A stretch of 64,000 bases of DNA, from the NCBI GenBank assembly GCA_946406115.1, contig OX291545.1, forward strand, positions 16,940,001 through 17,004,000. The letters run 5' to 3'. Position 1 is the first letter of the stretch. Each line of letters starts with the position of its first letter. The translations under genes were made by a program, and so were the position numbers. This DNA is from Apoda limacodes. Its lineage: Eukaryota; Arthropoda; Insecta; Lepidoptera; Limacodidae. This document shows, piece after piece, positions 44,392 through 55,901 of the stretch. Under the pieces are notes generated by a model. The model made no database searches. It saw only the letters and a program-made list of their open reading frames with translations, and was not told where the DNA came from.

Positions 44392-44850
44392 TTCCCTGCC
44401 GATGGCGAGCGGTGCGATGGTAGAAAGTAGCCTTCGGCATCTTTTCGAACAATTACTCAGAACACATCCCATTATACAAGCGTTTAAACACACGCAGGTA
44501 GACAGTCTCTCCTCAGACTTAAGGGTACGACTTGTGAGTTTAGGATCGTCGACGATTCTCACAGCCCGTCGTTGAACCGAGTCAAAAGAGCCAAGCTCGT
44601 ATTCGGATGCTCATATGTGGCAGCAGTACTCCATATGGGGCCAGACTTACAACTTTTAAAGCAACAACCGTTGCCCATAGGTGAAGTCCTGCTTCGCTCT
44701 GTCGAGTACTTCAAGTTTTATGGACCCCAGCTTTACCTTGTCTTGCAAATGATCCCGGAACTGAATATCGCTGGAGATGTAAACACCAAGGATCCCAATG
44801 CTCTTGGAGATAGTGAGGTGTGTGTTCTGGAATTATAGGACCTCAGTGAA
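44392..44850 (-). mobile_element. LINE copy H, internal ORF2 piece
   Basis: Minus-strand ORF2 remnant without the 3' tail: it begins (plus strand) CTGCCGATGGCGAGCGGTGC and runs to about GGACCTCAGTGA. It encodes the post-RT part (VNIYSGDIQF-like, IVDDPKLT). Loss of the 3' end means it was cut after insertion or is a rearranged piece. Confidence 0.85.
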
Positions 44851-45574
44851 ACAGTGAAAAAAGGGATCGGCTAAAAACAGACAAGTGCTAGTTAGAATCC
44901 TGGGGATTTAAATCAAAACACAAATAACTTTGCTATTGTGACTTAATCTGCTACTGAAAATTTTAAAGACTGAATGTATTGCTCAACGGATAATGGAAGG
45001 AACATATATTAAACTGCTTGTTTTCTTGTAAAAGATACATGGAAATTATTTCATAATATATAGCAATAAAAACGATCATGCTTAATCCAAGTTTGACTCG
45101 CGTATGTCGAGGGTCCCAGATATATATATTTAAAATATTATAAATATTTTTGTACATGACACACAGCGTCGACAGGTTCCAAACTAAGCATTAACAGACA
45201 ACGGATACAAATACATATACATACTTTGTTTGTAAATACATACATATTATACATAGAAAACACCGAATCTCAAGACAAATGTCATAATCCTATGAAAATA
45301 TCGCCATGACTAATCATGTAGAGTCCCATACCGCATTTCTTATACTATTGCTACATGGAAAAAATGGAAAAGGCCGCGCGAGTGGTCGGGTTTTTAGTGT
45401 CAGATGTTGCATGTTACAGCCTGCATGCGTTCATGCGAAAATTGAAAATATTCCCAAATTCGAAAATTTAGCGGAAGACCACCAATACCATGCACCAAAA
45501 TCACATTGATTAATTTTTGTTTTAATATAAATGACTATTAAACACAAATTTAAACATTTTCACCCAGTGTAGTA
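44851..45574. other. AT-rich spacer
   Basis: No gene supported. 45080-45120 (AAGTTTGACTCGCG, TCGAGGGTCCCAGA) is a decayed TCAAGTGCGAG-type repeat end. Confidence 0.35.
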
Positions 45575-45915
45575 CTTTTATTTACAAATAAAAAGTTTTG
45601 TAGTGGACAACCGTCAATCTCCTAGTTATACATTTTTGGTAGGTAGATCTTCATAGCAAAAAGTACGGGCACCACTGCTTCAAAGTTTTATTTACTAATA
45701 AAAAAGTTTTGTAGTGTACAAGCGTCAATCTCCCAGTTATAGATTTTTGGTAGGTACATCTTCATAGAAAAAAGTACAGGCTCCACTACTTTAAAGTTTT
45801 ATTCACTAATAAAAATGTTTTGTAGTGTACAAGCGTCAATCTCTCAGTCTTACATTTTTGGTAGGTAGATAGATCTTCACAGAAAAAAGTATGGGCACCA
45901 CGCTTTAAAGTTTTA
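45575..45915 (+). repeat. 111-bp tandem repeat, 3 copies
   Basis: GTTTTGTAGTG occurs at 45595, 45706 and 45817, exactly 111 bp apart, and the units match throughout (ACAAGCGTCAATCTC, ATTTTTGGTAGGTAG, TCTTCATAGAAAAAAGTA, GGGCACCAC). The units are highly similar, so the array is recent. Non-coding. Confidence 0.92.
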
Positions 45916-48359
45916 TCACGATTTCCATTCTAATCCAAACATATCAGAGTAGATGTAAAATTATAATCAAATCTGGCGTGAGAATGTGTGGGGTGGACTA
46001 TGAGGTGATGGTTAGCATACAAATCGCCCTGTCAGATCAGCTGATCGAACGATTCTGCCCGAAGCCGGCCGCTGCTCTCACGGAAGTGTTTACACCGCCT
46101 AAGACAATGGCCGACAAGACATGCATCTATTACCCTCTTTAAAGCTTTTACTGACCAATGCCTTTTGAACAATAATTGAGGAAAACTATAATAGTATCTA
46201 TTTTAATTCCATTATCGCAGTTTTACTATTTCTTTATATCAATCTGGGTTTTCTATTTTTATATGGATTAGGTAAATCAAAGAGAGAGTTCGAATTCAAA
46301 TTTATTGAATTGTTCCTTAGCTCAAAAAATAAAAAAAAAGTATATCTTAGGCAACTTAATTTCCTTCAATAGCTACTCGTTCGAAGTATTTATGTATACT
46401 AGACCTAAACTAAAATATCGTTATTTTATTTTAATGTTATATTATATATATATTAATAATAAGTTTAGTTAGTGAATAAAATAAATATCTCAAACTATCG
46501 TGTTCGTGGAAATAGTAGGTACAAGAAAAAGTTTGTAAGGAGCTTTAGTAAATTTTTGTCCTTTTCAAAAAAAGTCATTATTTTACCCGTAGTTATCTTA
46601 TTTGCTTTTCATATACCTTCTATACCTCCATTTATAAATTTATTACCTCTCTGAATAAAATTTTTAAAAAAATTTGGTTTCAATAAAATAATTATTTTTT
46701 AATGTTCAATGGACGAAATCTGTCTTCTGATAATCATGGTCACATAGGTAGCACAATATATTGTATATATATGCACTTATAACTCAAGTAACGCCATTTG
46801 AACGCCGAATATTACCACTAAAATTTTCCAATAAGTCCAAACACGAATAGAATACATTGTGTTATTACGGAACTCCGGTACCTATCTTCCAGCTTCATCA
46901 TCGGATCAGTTTAATGGTGCCATTTTTATCCGAATCATTTAAATATGATTCATCATAGTAGCTTAACATAAATAGACTTAAAACAGACATCATTAAGAAG
47001 TTCGGGTGCCCATCTGTAGTCTACTTCACCAGTCCCATCCACTTCACCAAATGATACTTTTTAAATGAAAATGCTTAAATTTGTTACAGAAAATACTAAA
47101 AACGCTTATAATATTTGAGGAGTGGGAACTCCATTGTTCATAGATTACATCATCAGAACTGGATTTGGAAAAATGTGACAAATTTAAAAAAAAAAATCAA
47201 AACGGTTTATAAATAAAACAAACAAGCGCGTTGAGAACCCACTACTTTGTTGAAATTGTGTACACTTCACTTTTTTTGCGATTTTCTTTTTCTGAACAGA
47301 ATGTTAGTTACTAAAAATCAGAGACAGAAAATACTTGTCTAAATTCTTATGTCAAACACATTTTTTAATCAGAAAAATCAGATATTTCTAGCACAATGTA
47401 TGTAAAAAGCAAATTATTTTTATACAAAAAAAGGGAACACATTAAGTTTGTATTAATAGTTAACGCGAAACTTTTTAGAATTTTATTCCTATCTTAAAAT
47501 TTCGCAAATATTAACTCCTCCATCCCACAAAGTGTTTCCACTTACACTTGGTGTGTAGACAATCAAAATATCATTTGATATTCTGTCAACAATAAGTGCA
47601 ATGCAGAATGCAGGAGGCGCGAAGGGAAGGGAAACAAACAAATAGGCTACAACGAAATGTACTCGGGCACCCCAGCACAAACCTATGCAAAATAAAACAC
47701 CCGATTGACGTCTCTTTGAAATTTATTAAAAATTCAGCCGACTTAAGCCTCAAATGGAGGGGTAAACGATCAAGTGAAAGGATTACCTTACATCTGAAAC
47801 GACTTTAATTTATTTGTTTGAAATTTTGATTATTCGCTGTTCTTTTGTAGGTATATATAACATTTGTGTTTGCTTACATAAATATTACGAAAAGTAAATG
47901 TTTTGCCATTTTAAAACGGCGATAATCATAAATATTTTTCATCTCTCATACTCTTATATATATTATCTAAAAGCTGGTGGGAAGTAGCAATCGTCGTCGA
48001 AAATTAAACAAAGAAAAATGCAGTCACATTGGGAAAAGTCAGTCACCTACACAGCCACACTTCGATTATATTTATTCTTAACTTGAACTTGAAGTCAAAG
48101 AGTGTTTAATTCGGGTGAAAAGCCCACTTCAGCTTCGAACTAAAATATCTTGTCAGAAATGGGTGCCTTTCATCCCCTAGTTAACAATCTACTATTTCTT
48201 CTTTTTCAAAATAAATATAAGTACCCTATTTTCTATTTATTTATATTATTCTTTTCTAGGCGACCTAGCCATTAAAAACTATTAAAATACACGTTTCCAT
48301 ACATTTTTACCAATTTCTCGAGTTCGCAGTTTCCTGTTTCATTCAAATATTACTACAAC
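45916..48359. other. AT-rich spacer
   Basis: No gene supported. 46000-46110 is a GC-richer patch with the palindrome GATCAGCTGATC (46035-46046), not recognisable as coding. Confidence 0.35.
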
Positions 48360-48790
48360 AATTAAAAATATGTTTTTTTATATGTTACTGGCATTCACAG
48401 CAATTCTTATACTATTTAACCCCCCTTTAGGAGATTATTTTCCAAGAATGTAGAAATCTAATATTCTGGATTCGCAAGCAAAAGTCTATAACCATTATTA
48501 TGGATTTATTTAGGTATGTAACCAAATTGCCATACAAAGTTTCATGCCTTATTTTACTCCCTAGAGAGATTTTTTTTAAAAACTGTGACACGCGTCTTTT
48601 TAAATTATAAGGCCAAATACAAATTTTCATGAATTTAACTTAAATAATAGGTCTTCATATAATCTGTCAACCCTTATTCTACTCTCTTAGTGGTTGGATT
48701 TAAAAATGGTTTTTAATGGAGCCCTATGTCATAAAAGAAACCTAAATTCCAATTTTAAATTTCCTAACCACCAGTGGTAAAGGCAAAAAA
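48360..48790 (+). repeat. CCCCTTAGGAG-type interspersed repeat, internally repeated
   Basis: TTTAACCCCCCTTTAGGAGA, then TATTTTACTCCCTAGAGAGA, then CTTATTCTACTCTCTTAGTG recur at intervals of about 130 bp, each with CCATACAAAGTTTCATG-like phrases. A decayed relative of 38400-38790. Confidence 0.5.
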
Positions 48791-49664
48791 AAATACACAA
48801 TTATTAGGATTTAACATATGACGACGAAAACGTGTTTCATTTTTACCATTTCGCTACGAAGTCCTAAAGAGTCATTCATGTTTGTAATTCCTTGTTGTTG
48901 ATGTTGTTGAAGTCCAAAATCTATACCTATATATACTGGACTGTCTCATGGTTTCAATATCTCATAGCATAATGCCTACGACTCGCACTTTATCGTTTTT
49001 TTATCTAGGCACGTTACTGACGTTAAACATATTTTTAGTCCAACTTTCACTTATTACAAATAGTTACGGAATTTTTACTTGATTGATTAATGAATGAATT
49101 GAGCTCCCGATATTTTAGTTTAACTATTTGTTATTGCTTTAATACTAAAACATTGTACCTACATTAGGTACCTATGCATTAATCAACTTGATGTACCTAT
49201 GTGAAATTCATAAAAACTCCTTATTTTCCACAAATCTTAACTTTGAACCGATGTTATTCATCCGAAGTGCTGAATTTCTCATCTCAACCTGGTTATGATG
49301 ATTTATGTAGCGGCCGGTTACTAGGCAACGGCGGGCAGTGGTCAGAGAGGGTGGCGGGTGGAGGTCGGTTTCTGGTGTCCGTTCCTCATACTCGAATTAT
49401 CCATACAATCTACACGGTTCACCCTCCCTAGTTCTCGACCCTGGCAATAATTATTCTCATTGTTTCAGCTACTGTAACTTAATAATGTGGGTGCTTTCAG
49501 TTTTCTAATATTATATCATGTATGTAGGTACGTTCAGAGAGCTTATTAGGAACAATCTCGAGTTGGTCTTGCCTCTCGAGACACGTGACAGTACTTGCAT
49601 ATATTTTTAAGCTCAAAGGTGTCTAAATAAATAATAAATTCGCGTCAATTTGGTCTAATTCAGC
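48791..49664. other. Spacer with GC-richer patch
   Basis: No gene supported. 49310-49435 (GCGGCCGGTTACTAGGCAAC, GGTGGCGGGTGGAGGTCGG) stands out in GC; the 76-codon frame over it has no recognisable content. Confidence 0.35.
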
Positions 49665-49870
49665 TAATTTATCAAAAGTCTGTTTGTTTGTTGTTTTGTT
49701 AGTCATTATTTTACGTCACAACGGGCCACCCAGTGAACCTACCAAAATTTGGCACAGAAATAGCTAAAAGGATGAAAAATGATGACTGTTGCAGCGACGA
49801 CTAAATTTTGCTAAGGTAAAAAAGGTGCGGGCAAAAGATTTATCCACAAAAAGTACTTATAAAATAAGAT
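49665..49870 (+). repeat. Interspersed repeat fragment
   Basis: GTCTGTTTGTTTGTTG, TTACGTCACAACGGGCCACC and TACCAAAATTTGGCACAGAA belong to the repeat type of 2888-3235. Confidence 0.5.
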
Positions 49871-50857
49871 ACAAACAAGTTGGATGCCAACAAACAAAAC
49901 TTATCTAAAAAAATCTATATATATCAAATATATACTCAAACACTTATTACTCCAGCAAAGTCTACTTTTTAGCAAAGAGCCAATCATTAAAAAACGTGCC
50001 AAATCAAGTGTTAATTACCTACTAAGTTTAATTATTTGAAGTAAATTCTCGTTTTTTCTCCAGTTCACTCATTTTATGCTTTAAATGAACGAATTCGCAG
50101 AGTAGATCTTAATCGTACGCCACATTAAAGGATTCTCATCCGATTCAATTCGGAAGCTAAATAGCCACGGTTTATTTTGTGGCTGGGGGCTTTTTAAAAA
50201 GTGGAAAACAATTCTAGGTGGCAGGTTTCCGAAACGAGACAAATTGTAGCGTTTAAACTATAGTACTGAGATAAAAGGTAACCGTTTAAAGGCTAAAAGT
50301 CGTCATGTGTAAAGTTATACATAAAAAGTGCTGAAGATAGCTTGTGCTTTTTCTCTCTCGATACTGGTATTACAAAAAAACGCGATTTCCAATTTTAAAT
50401 ATCTTTGTTTTTATTTTGGGTAGATTCTTTTTATTTATTATATTATATACACAAAGATTTTACATTAATTTGCTAAACACTATAATTAAATCTAACTTAG
50501 ATTTGACTAGGTATGGTTCTCGATATTTACATCAAGTAGGGGAAGTACGTACAAAATGACATACAGTTTTGTTTTTGGGTCATAACTCTTTAATGGTAAA
50601 TCACAGCGCATTCATATTGCACACTAGTAATCTTAGGTTTCATATCTTTGAATTATAATAGATACTTAAAAGATAAACCAACTACAAAAAATAATATTTT
50701 TAAATTTAACTGAGATCAACGAAATCCATTTTGTCCATATGCTATGGACAAAATGGCATACCACATACGGACTAAATGACATACACGGCAAAACATATAA
50801 AATTACAAGCAAAGCTCACAAATGAACCGCTTGGTTCGTTTAGCAAGAAGCGTGGGC

Positions 50858-51470
50858 TCAATGCGAACATTTTAAACACCGCAACCAGTCTTCTCCAGGT
50901 TTTGATCGCGAATAAAGATCGTTGCAATAAATGCATGAGCAATCCTCTTCGTCATCTTGAGCATAGTTTGGACAATTTTCTTCTCCGATGTCTTCTTGAA
51001 ATATGGTTTTGGTAACCTTTCGTCTCTTCTTCTCTGAAGGAGCTTTAGGCTCATTTATTGCTTTAATTTCTCCCATATTGGGAGTAGAAGTCAAAACTAA
51101 AGAGGTTTGCTGTTTCTTAGGTTTACGTTTGCCTTGTCCACTTACGTAAAGTCCTTGTGGGACAGGAGATATTACTTCAATAGGCACTGCTAAAGTATGG
51201 GATGAGGGATGTTCTTCATTACCAATAGATGGGAGATTTTGATTAAATAAGGCCTTGACCAGTGTTTGCTGTTGAATTGTCAGCTGGTTCAGTAGAGTCG
51301 GTTGTTGGAACTGTCGTGTCATTATTGTCAGGTGTTACGGCGCAGATTATTTGTTGCTGAGTTTCAGAAGTTAGGAGATCGTTCGTTCCGGGAAGTGACA
51401 ATAAATCGTCTGGCTGTTGTGTTGAGGGTCCTGCTATGGGAACTGGAATAGGACATATTTGCTTTATTAG
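50858..51470 (-). pseudogene. Pogo transposase C-terminal part (basic linker + zinc-binding end)
   Basis: After the deletion point one frame reads QICPIPVPIAGPSTQQPDDL and continues to about 51250. A neighbouring frame (51322-50858) then carries IEVISPVPQG, KRKPKKQQTSLVLTSTP, EKKRRKVTKTIF, an acidic stretch and CIYCNDLYSRSKPGEDWLRC with LKCSH, followed by TGA in place of the expected Trp (then AHASC). The basic 'ILTDTP'-like linker and the CxxC...CxxC-H zinc-binding end are typical of pogo transposases. One frameshift and one stop show it is dead. Confidence 0.8.
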
Positions 51471-51471
51471 G

Positions 51472-51896
51472 ACATTTTATTACTGCGGACTGCTTCTATA
51501 GCTTTACGCATTGATTCCTCACTCCAGGATTGACGATCAGTCTTGCGCTTATTGTTAAATCTGTAAAGAAATTAACAGCTGATTAACGAGAAACTGGTAT
51601 TGGGTACCTACAATGAACTCATTGAGTTCTTATGGACAAAACGACATACCTATGTCATTTTGTCCATTACATATGTATGTCATTTTGTCCATAAAGCGTT
51701 ATAAAAAAACAAAATTCAACAATAAATGCAAAATGATAATTATTTACGGAAAAAACTATTTGATCGCGACAATAAATACTTAAGGGATGTAATAAACGTA
51801 AACAAAAGATAATATTATGAAAAACATAATATTAATACACAAAACTCCCTGCAGTTAAAAAAAAAACGTAACTTACCAAAGTTTATCTTCGGCCAT
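51472..51896 (-). pseudogene. Pogo transposase 5' part (start exon + helix-turn-helix exon)
   Basis: A possible first exon (ATG 51896; MAEDKL, then donor GTAAGT at 51876) and a second exon after the acceptor TTTCTTTACAG (ending 51561). The second exon reads FNNKRKTDRQSWSEESMRKA and continues IEAVRSNKMS before a stop at about 51471. The KRKTDRQSWSEESM phrase is the start of the pogo/psq helix-turn-helix DNA-binding domain. Joining the two exons as drawn creates a TGA at the junction, so the gene is broken or the acceptor differs. The catalytic domain should follow but is absent. Confidence 0.75.
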
Positions 51897-52061
51897 GACA
51901 CCCAAACGATAGACTGGCGCGAGTTCACGTTTTGACAGGTTAGTATTACCGGCTGGAGTCACGAGATGTAGTTGTCTATGGCGGACTAGAAGCGGCAGAA
52001 TTTGAAATATCATGCCTGTGTCATTTTGTCCGTATATGTCATTTTGTACGTACTTCCCCTA

Positions 52062-53789
52062 CGCTCTACATTAAGTAACACAACATAAAGAATGAAGATA
52101 AAAACTACACACGCGTATTTGCAATTATGTACCACAGTTTTAGCATGGTTGTAGTGTCTTAACTTGTTATGACTTATTAAATACTAGGTACTTCGTTAAA
52201 TAGCAATCAAGTTTAAGTTAAAGTTTTAAGTTTAAGTTTTACGAAAAAAAGAGGTATAGGTATATATTTTTCTACTAAAAAATGTAATCAATAAAATCAT
52301 ATTTTAAATCTGTAGAAACTAAAAGAAAAACTTAATTAGCAAAAATAAATAAAACCACAAAATTATATTCTTAATGTAAATCTAAATAGTTTCGCAATTG
52401 TGAAACATTCTTCTACGTACAAACGGTTTGCTGTTTTCTTGTAAAACTAAACCAAATAAAAACAAAATTTTTGGCAGTCCTCGTAATAAAATAAAATATA
52501 AATGTATACAACGATGGCTCCGGTACTTTCATAAATAAATTATATTAATGCGAATTATGCTATATGTGTGCCAATCTAATGTTGTCTAGAACAATCTCAT
52601 ATTGTTATTTTCTGCAATATTGTAAAGGTCCAAACATACTATGTTATTGATATATATTTTAATTACTGAATATTTTTTACATTTATTTTAGTCTTTTACA
52701 TTAAATATTTAATTTTTTTTAATAAAAAGATGTATGAATATAAAATACAATTTCATATTTAAATCGATCACACTATTGAGCAATAAAAGTGCATTCAACT
52801 CTGTGCCACTGTAAGGTTTCTACCAATAATTGAACGGAATTCGATTTAATACCGAAACCTCCTCGGTGTTTGTGAAATTGTCATTTATTCTTCGTTTTCC
52901 TTTGTTGCAGCAGTCGGATTCGATCTATTGTTAATTAGCACAGCCCATGTGCTAGCTTTGTCGAACAAAAGATTACAATTAAATTACTAAACACATTTTT
53001 TGTCAAATATATCAAGATTTTTTATAAATAAACTAAACTTACAGCGCTGTTCATCAGCGGAAAACTACAGAACTATAAACTATTTTTAAAGCATGATACT
53101 ACTAACGCCCTCCAGTATCGAATAGTCGTACTACGGCTACAATAATGTTGTCCTTTCAAACGCTTTCATCTTATATGTACCGCTTATGTGTAAGTGCATC
53201 ATTTTAATAAACTTTTTATTACAAGTCTTTATGAATATTTTAATAGTTACACATCCTTCATAACTTCCATAAAGCGAACTTTGTAGAAATTGTCTTATTT
53301 TCAAAAGTAAGTAGGTACTCAATTACCTACTTAACAATTGTACTGTATTATAAGTCAACCTTAGGTATAATAAATTATATTGTTAAGCATTTAGAAAAGT
53401 TAATTCTGGTAAAGTTACTGATTACAAAAACCAATATAGACAGATATTTTGTGATACCTGAGGATACGTAAACATTATAGAGAAGTAGGCATTGCTTCAG
53501 CTCATACAAAAGTAATTAGATGTTTTTGCAATACAACAATGGGACATAAGTACGAACGTACACTACGTTACGGCCTATAGGAATAAATAAAGTTGGCTTA
53601 ATACCGCGAAAAATAGTCACTTTTCTTAAGTTCCAACTGCTCCAAGACCCTCATTTTTATTCCGTTCATTGCCTCAGGCTTTTAGTCTCACTCTTGAACT
53701 ATTCTGAAGGCGATATAATCATATTAACACGTCATTGTGGTTGGAAGTCAACCACTGTTGCGGAAAGATACATCAAGGACTTTTATTTA
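52062..53789. other. AT-rich spacer
   Basis: No gene or repeat family that I can support. Confidence 0.35.
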
Positions 53790-54640
53790 AACGGCTAAGG
53801 TGACAAACAAACTTACGGTCCGCCTGATGGTAAGCAGTCACCATAGCCTATGGATGCTTTCAACACAAGGGGTATCACTCGCGCGTTGCCGAATTTTCAA
53901 ATATCTAATAACTTCTTTCATGAGGAAGTGTTTTCGACAGCGCACTGTATGTGACCATTTAGGTTCTAAGGTGTGAGGATGAATTCCCTGCCGATGGCGA
54001 GCGGTGCGGTGGTAGAAAGTAGCTGTGGGCACATTTCGAACCATTCCTCGGAACACATCCCATTGTAAAAGCGGCAGAACACACACAGGGAGGCAAAGTC
54101 CCTCCTCAGTTTGGGATGGTCGACACTCTCACAGCCCGTCGTTGAACTGAGTTAAAAGCTGGTTATCCGGGTGCACCTGCCCAGAGATGGCAGCAGTACT
54201 TCATATAGGGCCGAAGTTGCGACTTGTAAAGCAGCAACCTTTGCCCCGACGTGAAGTACTGGATCGTTCTGTTGAGTTCACCAAGTTTTTTGGCCGCCAG
54301 CTTCACCTTGCTTTGCAAATGATCTCAGAACTGAACATCTCTGGAGATGTCAACACCAAGAAACCCAATGCATTTAGAGATGGAGAGGGGAGTGTTCTGG
54401 AATTGTGGGACCACAGTAAATGGAGTTTTCTTAGGAGTGAACGCGCAGATTTGTGTCTTTGTAGGGTTGAATCGGACCTAGTTTTCTCGTCCCCAGTCAG
54501 AGACCTTGGACAGTGTGGTCTCGATTTGAGACACAAGTTCTGCGCGGTGTTCCTCAGCAACGGAACGAGAGACGGTTTGCACGACACGTGTATTAAGCGT
54601 CTCCAGCACTGTCATCTGCATAGCATAGATCAGAGTTAAA
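53790..54640 (-). mobile_element. LINE copy I
   Basis: Minus-strand copy with 3' UTR, ORF2 C-terminus and about 500 bp further upstream, ending near TCTGCATAGCATAGATCAGA (codons of the YADD region, where the catalytic box is at the truncation point). It carries several small deletions, for example 60-100 bp near 53930 and 54115. The open frames of 94 codons (minus) and 150 codons (plus) are remnants or antisense shadows. Confidence 0.88.
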
Positions 54641-54919
54641 AAGTGTATGGAAGCAAATAGTATTATTCGATTAATTTAAAGCCTCCCACGGATGCTTGGT
54701 CACGTCCTTCTGCTTCGAAACAAAATTTTAATACACTTTCACTGGCCCCTTGTGCAAACTTTTCGCAAGCAGCAACCAAAGACAAAGAAGCCTTACGTCA
54801 TAATCAAGTAAGTAATACAACAATCACTGTCCCAAACAGAACTTTAGCTTTTAATCTGCAGAGCAGCATCAATGATACTTTCAACTTTTAATAAATACTT
54901 ACATATTGATTATTATTAA
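54641..54919. other. No feature seen
   Basis: Spacer without a supported feature. Confidence 0.3.
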
Positions 54920-55365
54920 AATTAGCTGACCCGGCGAACGTTGTTTCTTTTTTTTAAAACAAATGCCGCACCAACCCATTGTAAAAGGGTTGTTCTAGTT
55001 CAGAAACCTTCCCCGGCGTGTGCAAAACAACTTACCAAAATTTCATTACAATCGGTTTACCCCCTTATTGCGCGAGTCCGACTCGCACTTGACCCTGTCT
55101 GACTTGCACTTGACCCTTTTTTTCTTTCTCAGAAACATTTCCCGCCGTGTGCATAACAACTTACCAAAATTTCATTACAATCGGTTTACCCTTATTGCAC
55201 GAGTCCAACTCGCACTTGACCCTCCTCGGAGAATCCTTTCTTATCAGAAGCCTACATAATAAAAAGAACACACGCTCCAAGTTTCAGGTCTACGATCAGC
55301 GGTCTAGACTGTGCGTAGATCCGTCAGTCAGTCATTCAGGACAAAGCATTTTATATGTATAGATG
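54920..55365 (+). repeat. Composite repeat with 2 tandem units, sister of 38795-39270
   Basis: TAGCTGACCCGGCGAACG start, then CTTCCCCGGCGTGTGCAAAA (55008) and ATTTCCCGCCGTGTGCATAA (55137), about 129 bp apart because of a small internal duplication (GACTTGCACTTGACCCT). The tail has CTCCAAGTTTCAGGTC and ends TTTTATATGTATAGAT. Open frames in it are by-products. Confidence 0.8.
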
Positions 55366-55484
55366 TAGATGACATTTGTAAATTAGAATAAACTTATTGT
55401 TAATCCTTTTGTGTGTTTCTTACTTAAAACCAAATATTTTTCTCGCTTTTTTTTAGGTCTTGTGCCTTTAAATTAACAGACTCT

Positions 55485-55569
55485 GGAATTCGAGAGAAAA
55501 ATGTATGCAAGTTCTTCCACGGGTCTCGAGAGGTATGACTCACCAGCATACATTTATCTCTCAAATTCC
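55485..55569. ncRNA. microRNA-precursor-like hairpin (hypothetical)
   Basis: Arms 55485-55508 (GGAATTCGAGAGAAAAATG, then TATGC) and 55546-55569 (GCATACATTTATCTCTC, then AAATTCC) pair with 22 of 24 matches around a 37-nt loop. The total of about 85 nt is the size of a microRNA precursor, but a repeat-derived hairpin is equally likely. No expression evidence. Confidence 0.25.
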
Positions 55570-55634
55570 AAAATCTGGCGTACTCGAAACCGTTCCCAAT
55601 ATGCTGCCTTAAATTAGTATCACTTCGGCACTTG

Positions 55635-55659
55635 CCCCCCCCCCCCCCCCCCCCCCCCC
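55635..55659. repeat. Homopolymer run of 25 C
   Basis: Uninterrupted C-run followed by TAGGTGCCCATAACCTGAAG; a second short C-run (CTGCCCCCCTAGCC) lies at about 55735-55748. Its length is likely polymorphic or an assembly uncertainty. Confidence 0.95.
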
Positions 55660-55901
55660 TAGGTGCCCATAACCTGAAGGAATTTGCTCAAAATGAACAT
55701 GTTCACTATATTAAAATGACATTTTCTATCAGGTCTGCCCCCCTAGCCAAGCCTAAAATCGTCCTAAAAATCGAATTACTGCACAAGATCAAAAATGTAT
55801 TATAAAAATTATTAATAGCGAAATTTAAATAACACATACACAATATGGTAAACAAGTATGTTGTGTTTGCACGTAATTCAGAAATATATACGTATTAGGG
55901 T

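Larger units (their letters stand above)
50537..52061 (-). mobile_element. Pogo-type DNA transposon, internally deleted
   Basis: 25-bp perfect terminal inverted repeats at 50539-50563 (begins GGGGAAGTACGTAC) and 52035-52059, flanked by TA at 50537-50538 and 52060-52061, the duplication expected for Tc1/mariner/pogo elements. Element length is 1521 bp. The motif GACAAAATGACATA recurs next to both ends (about 50745-50790, 51631-51690, 52020-52050). The minus strand keeps the two ends of a pogo transposase gene but has lost the DDE core. Excision and insertion would need an intact relative elsewhere. Confidence 0.9.

Noticed and set aside
44321..44838. Plus-strand frames of 84 and 88 codons
   Set aside because: Antisense to LINE copy H.
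46035..46046. 12-bp palindrome GATCAGCTGATC as an operator
   Set aside because: A short palindrome alone, with no gene or promoter nearby.
54187..54639. 150-codon plus-strand frame
   Set aside because: Antisense to LINE copy I on the minus strand.
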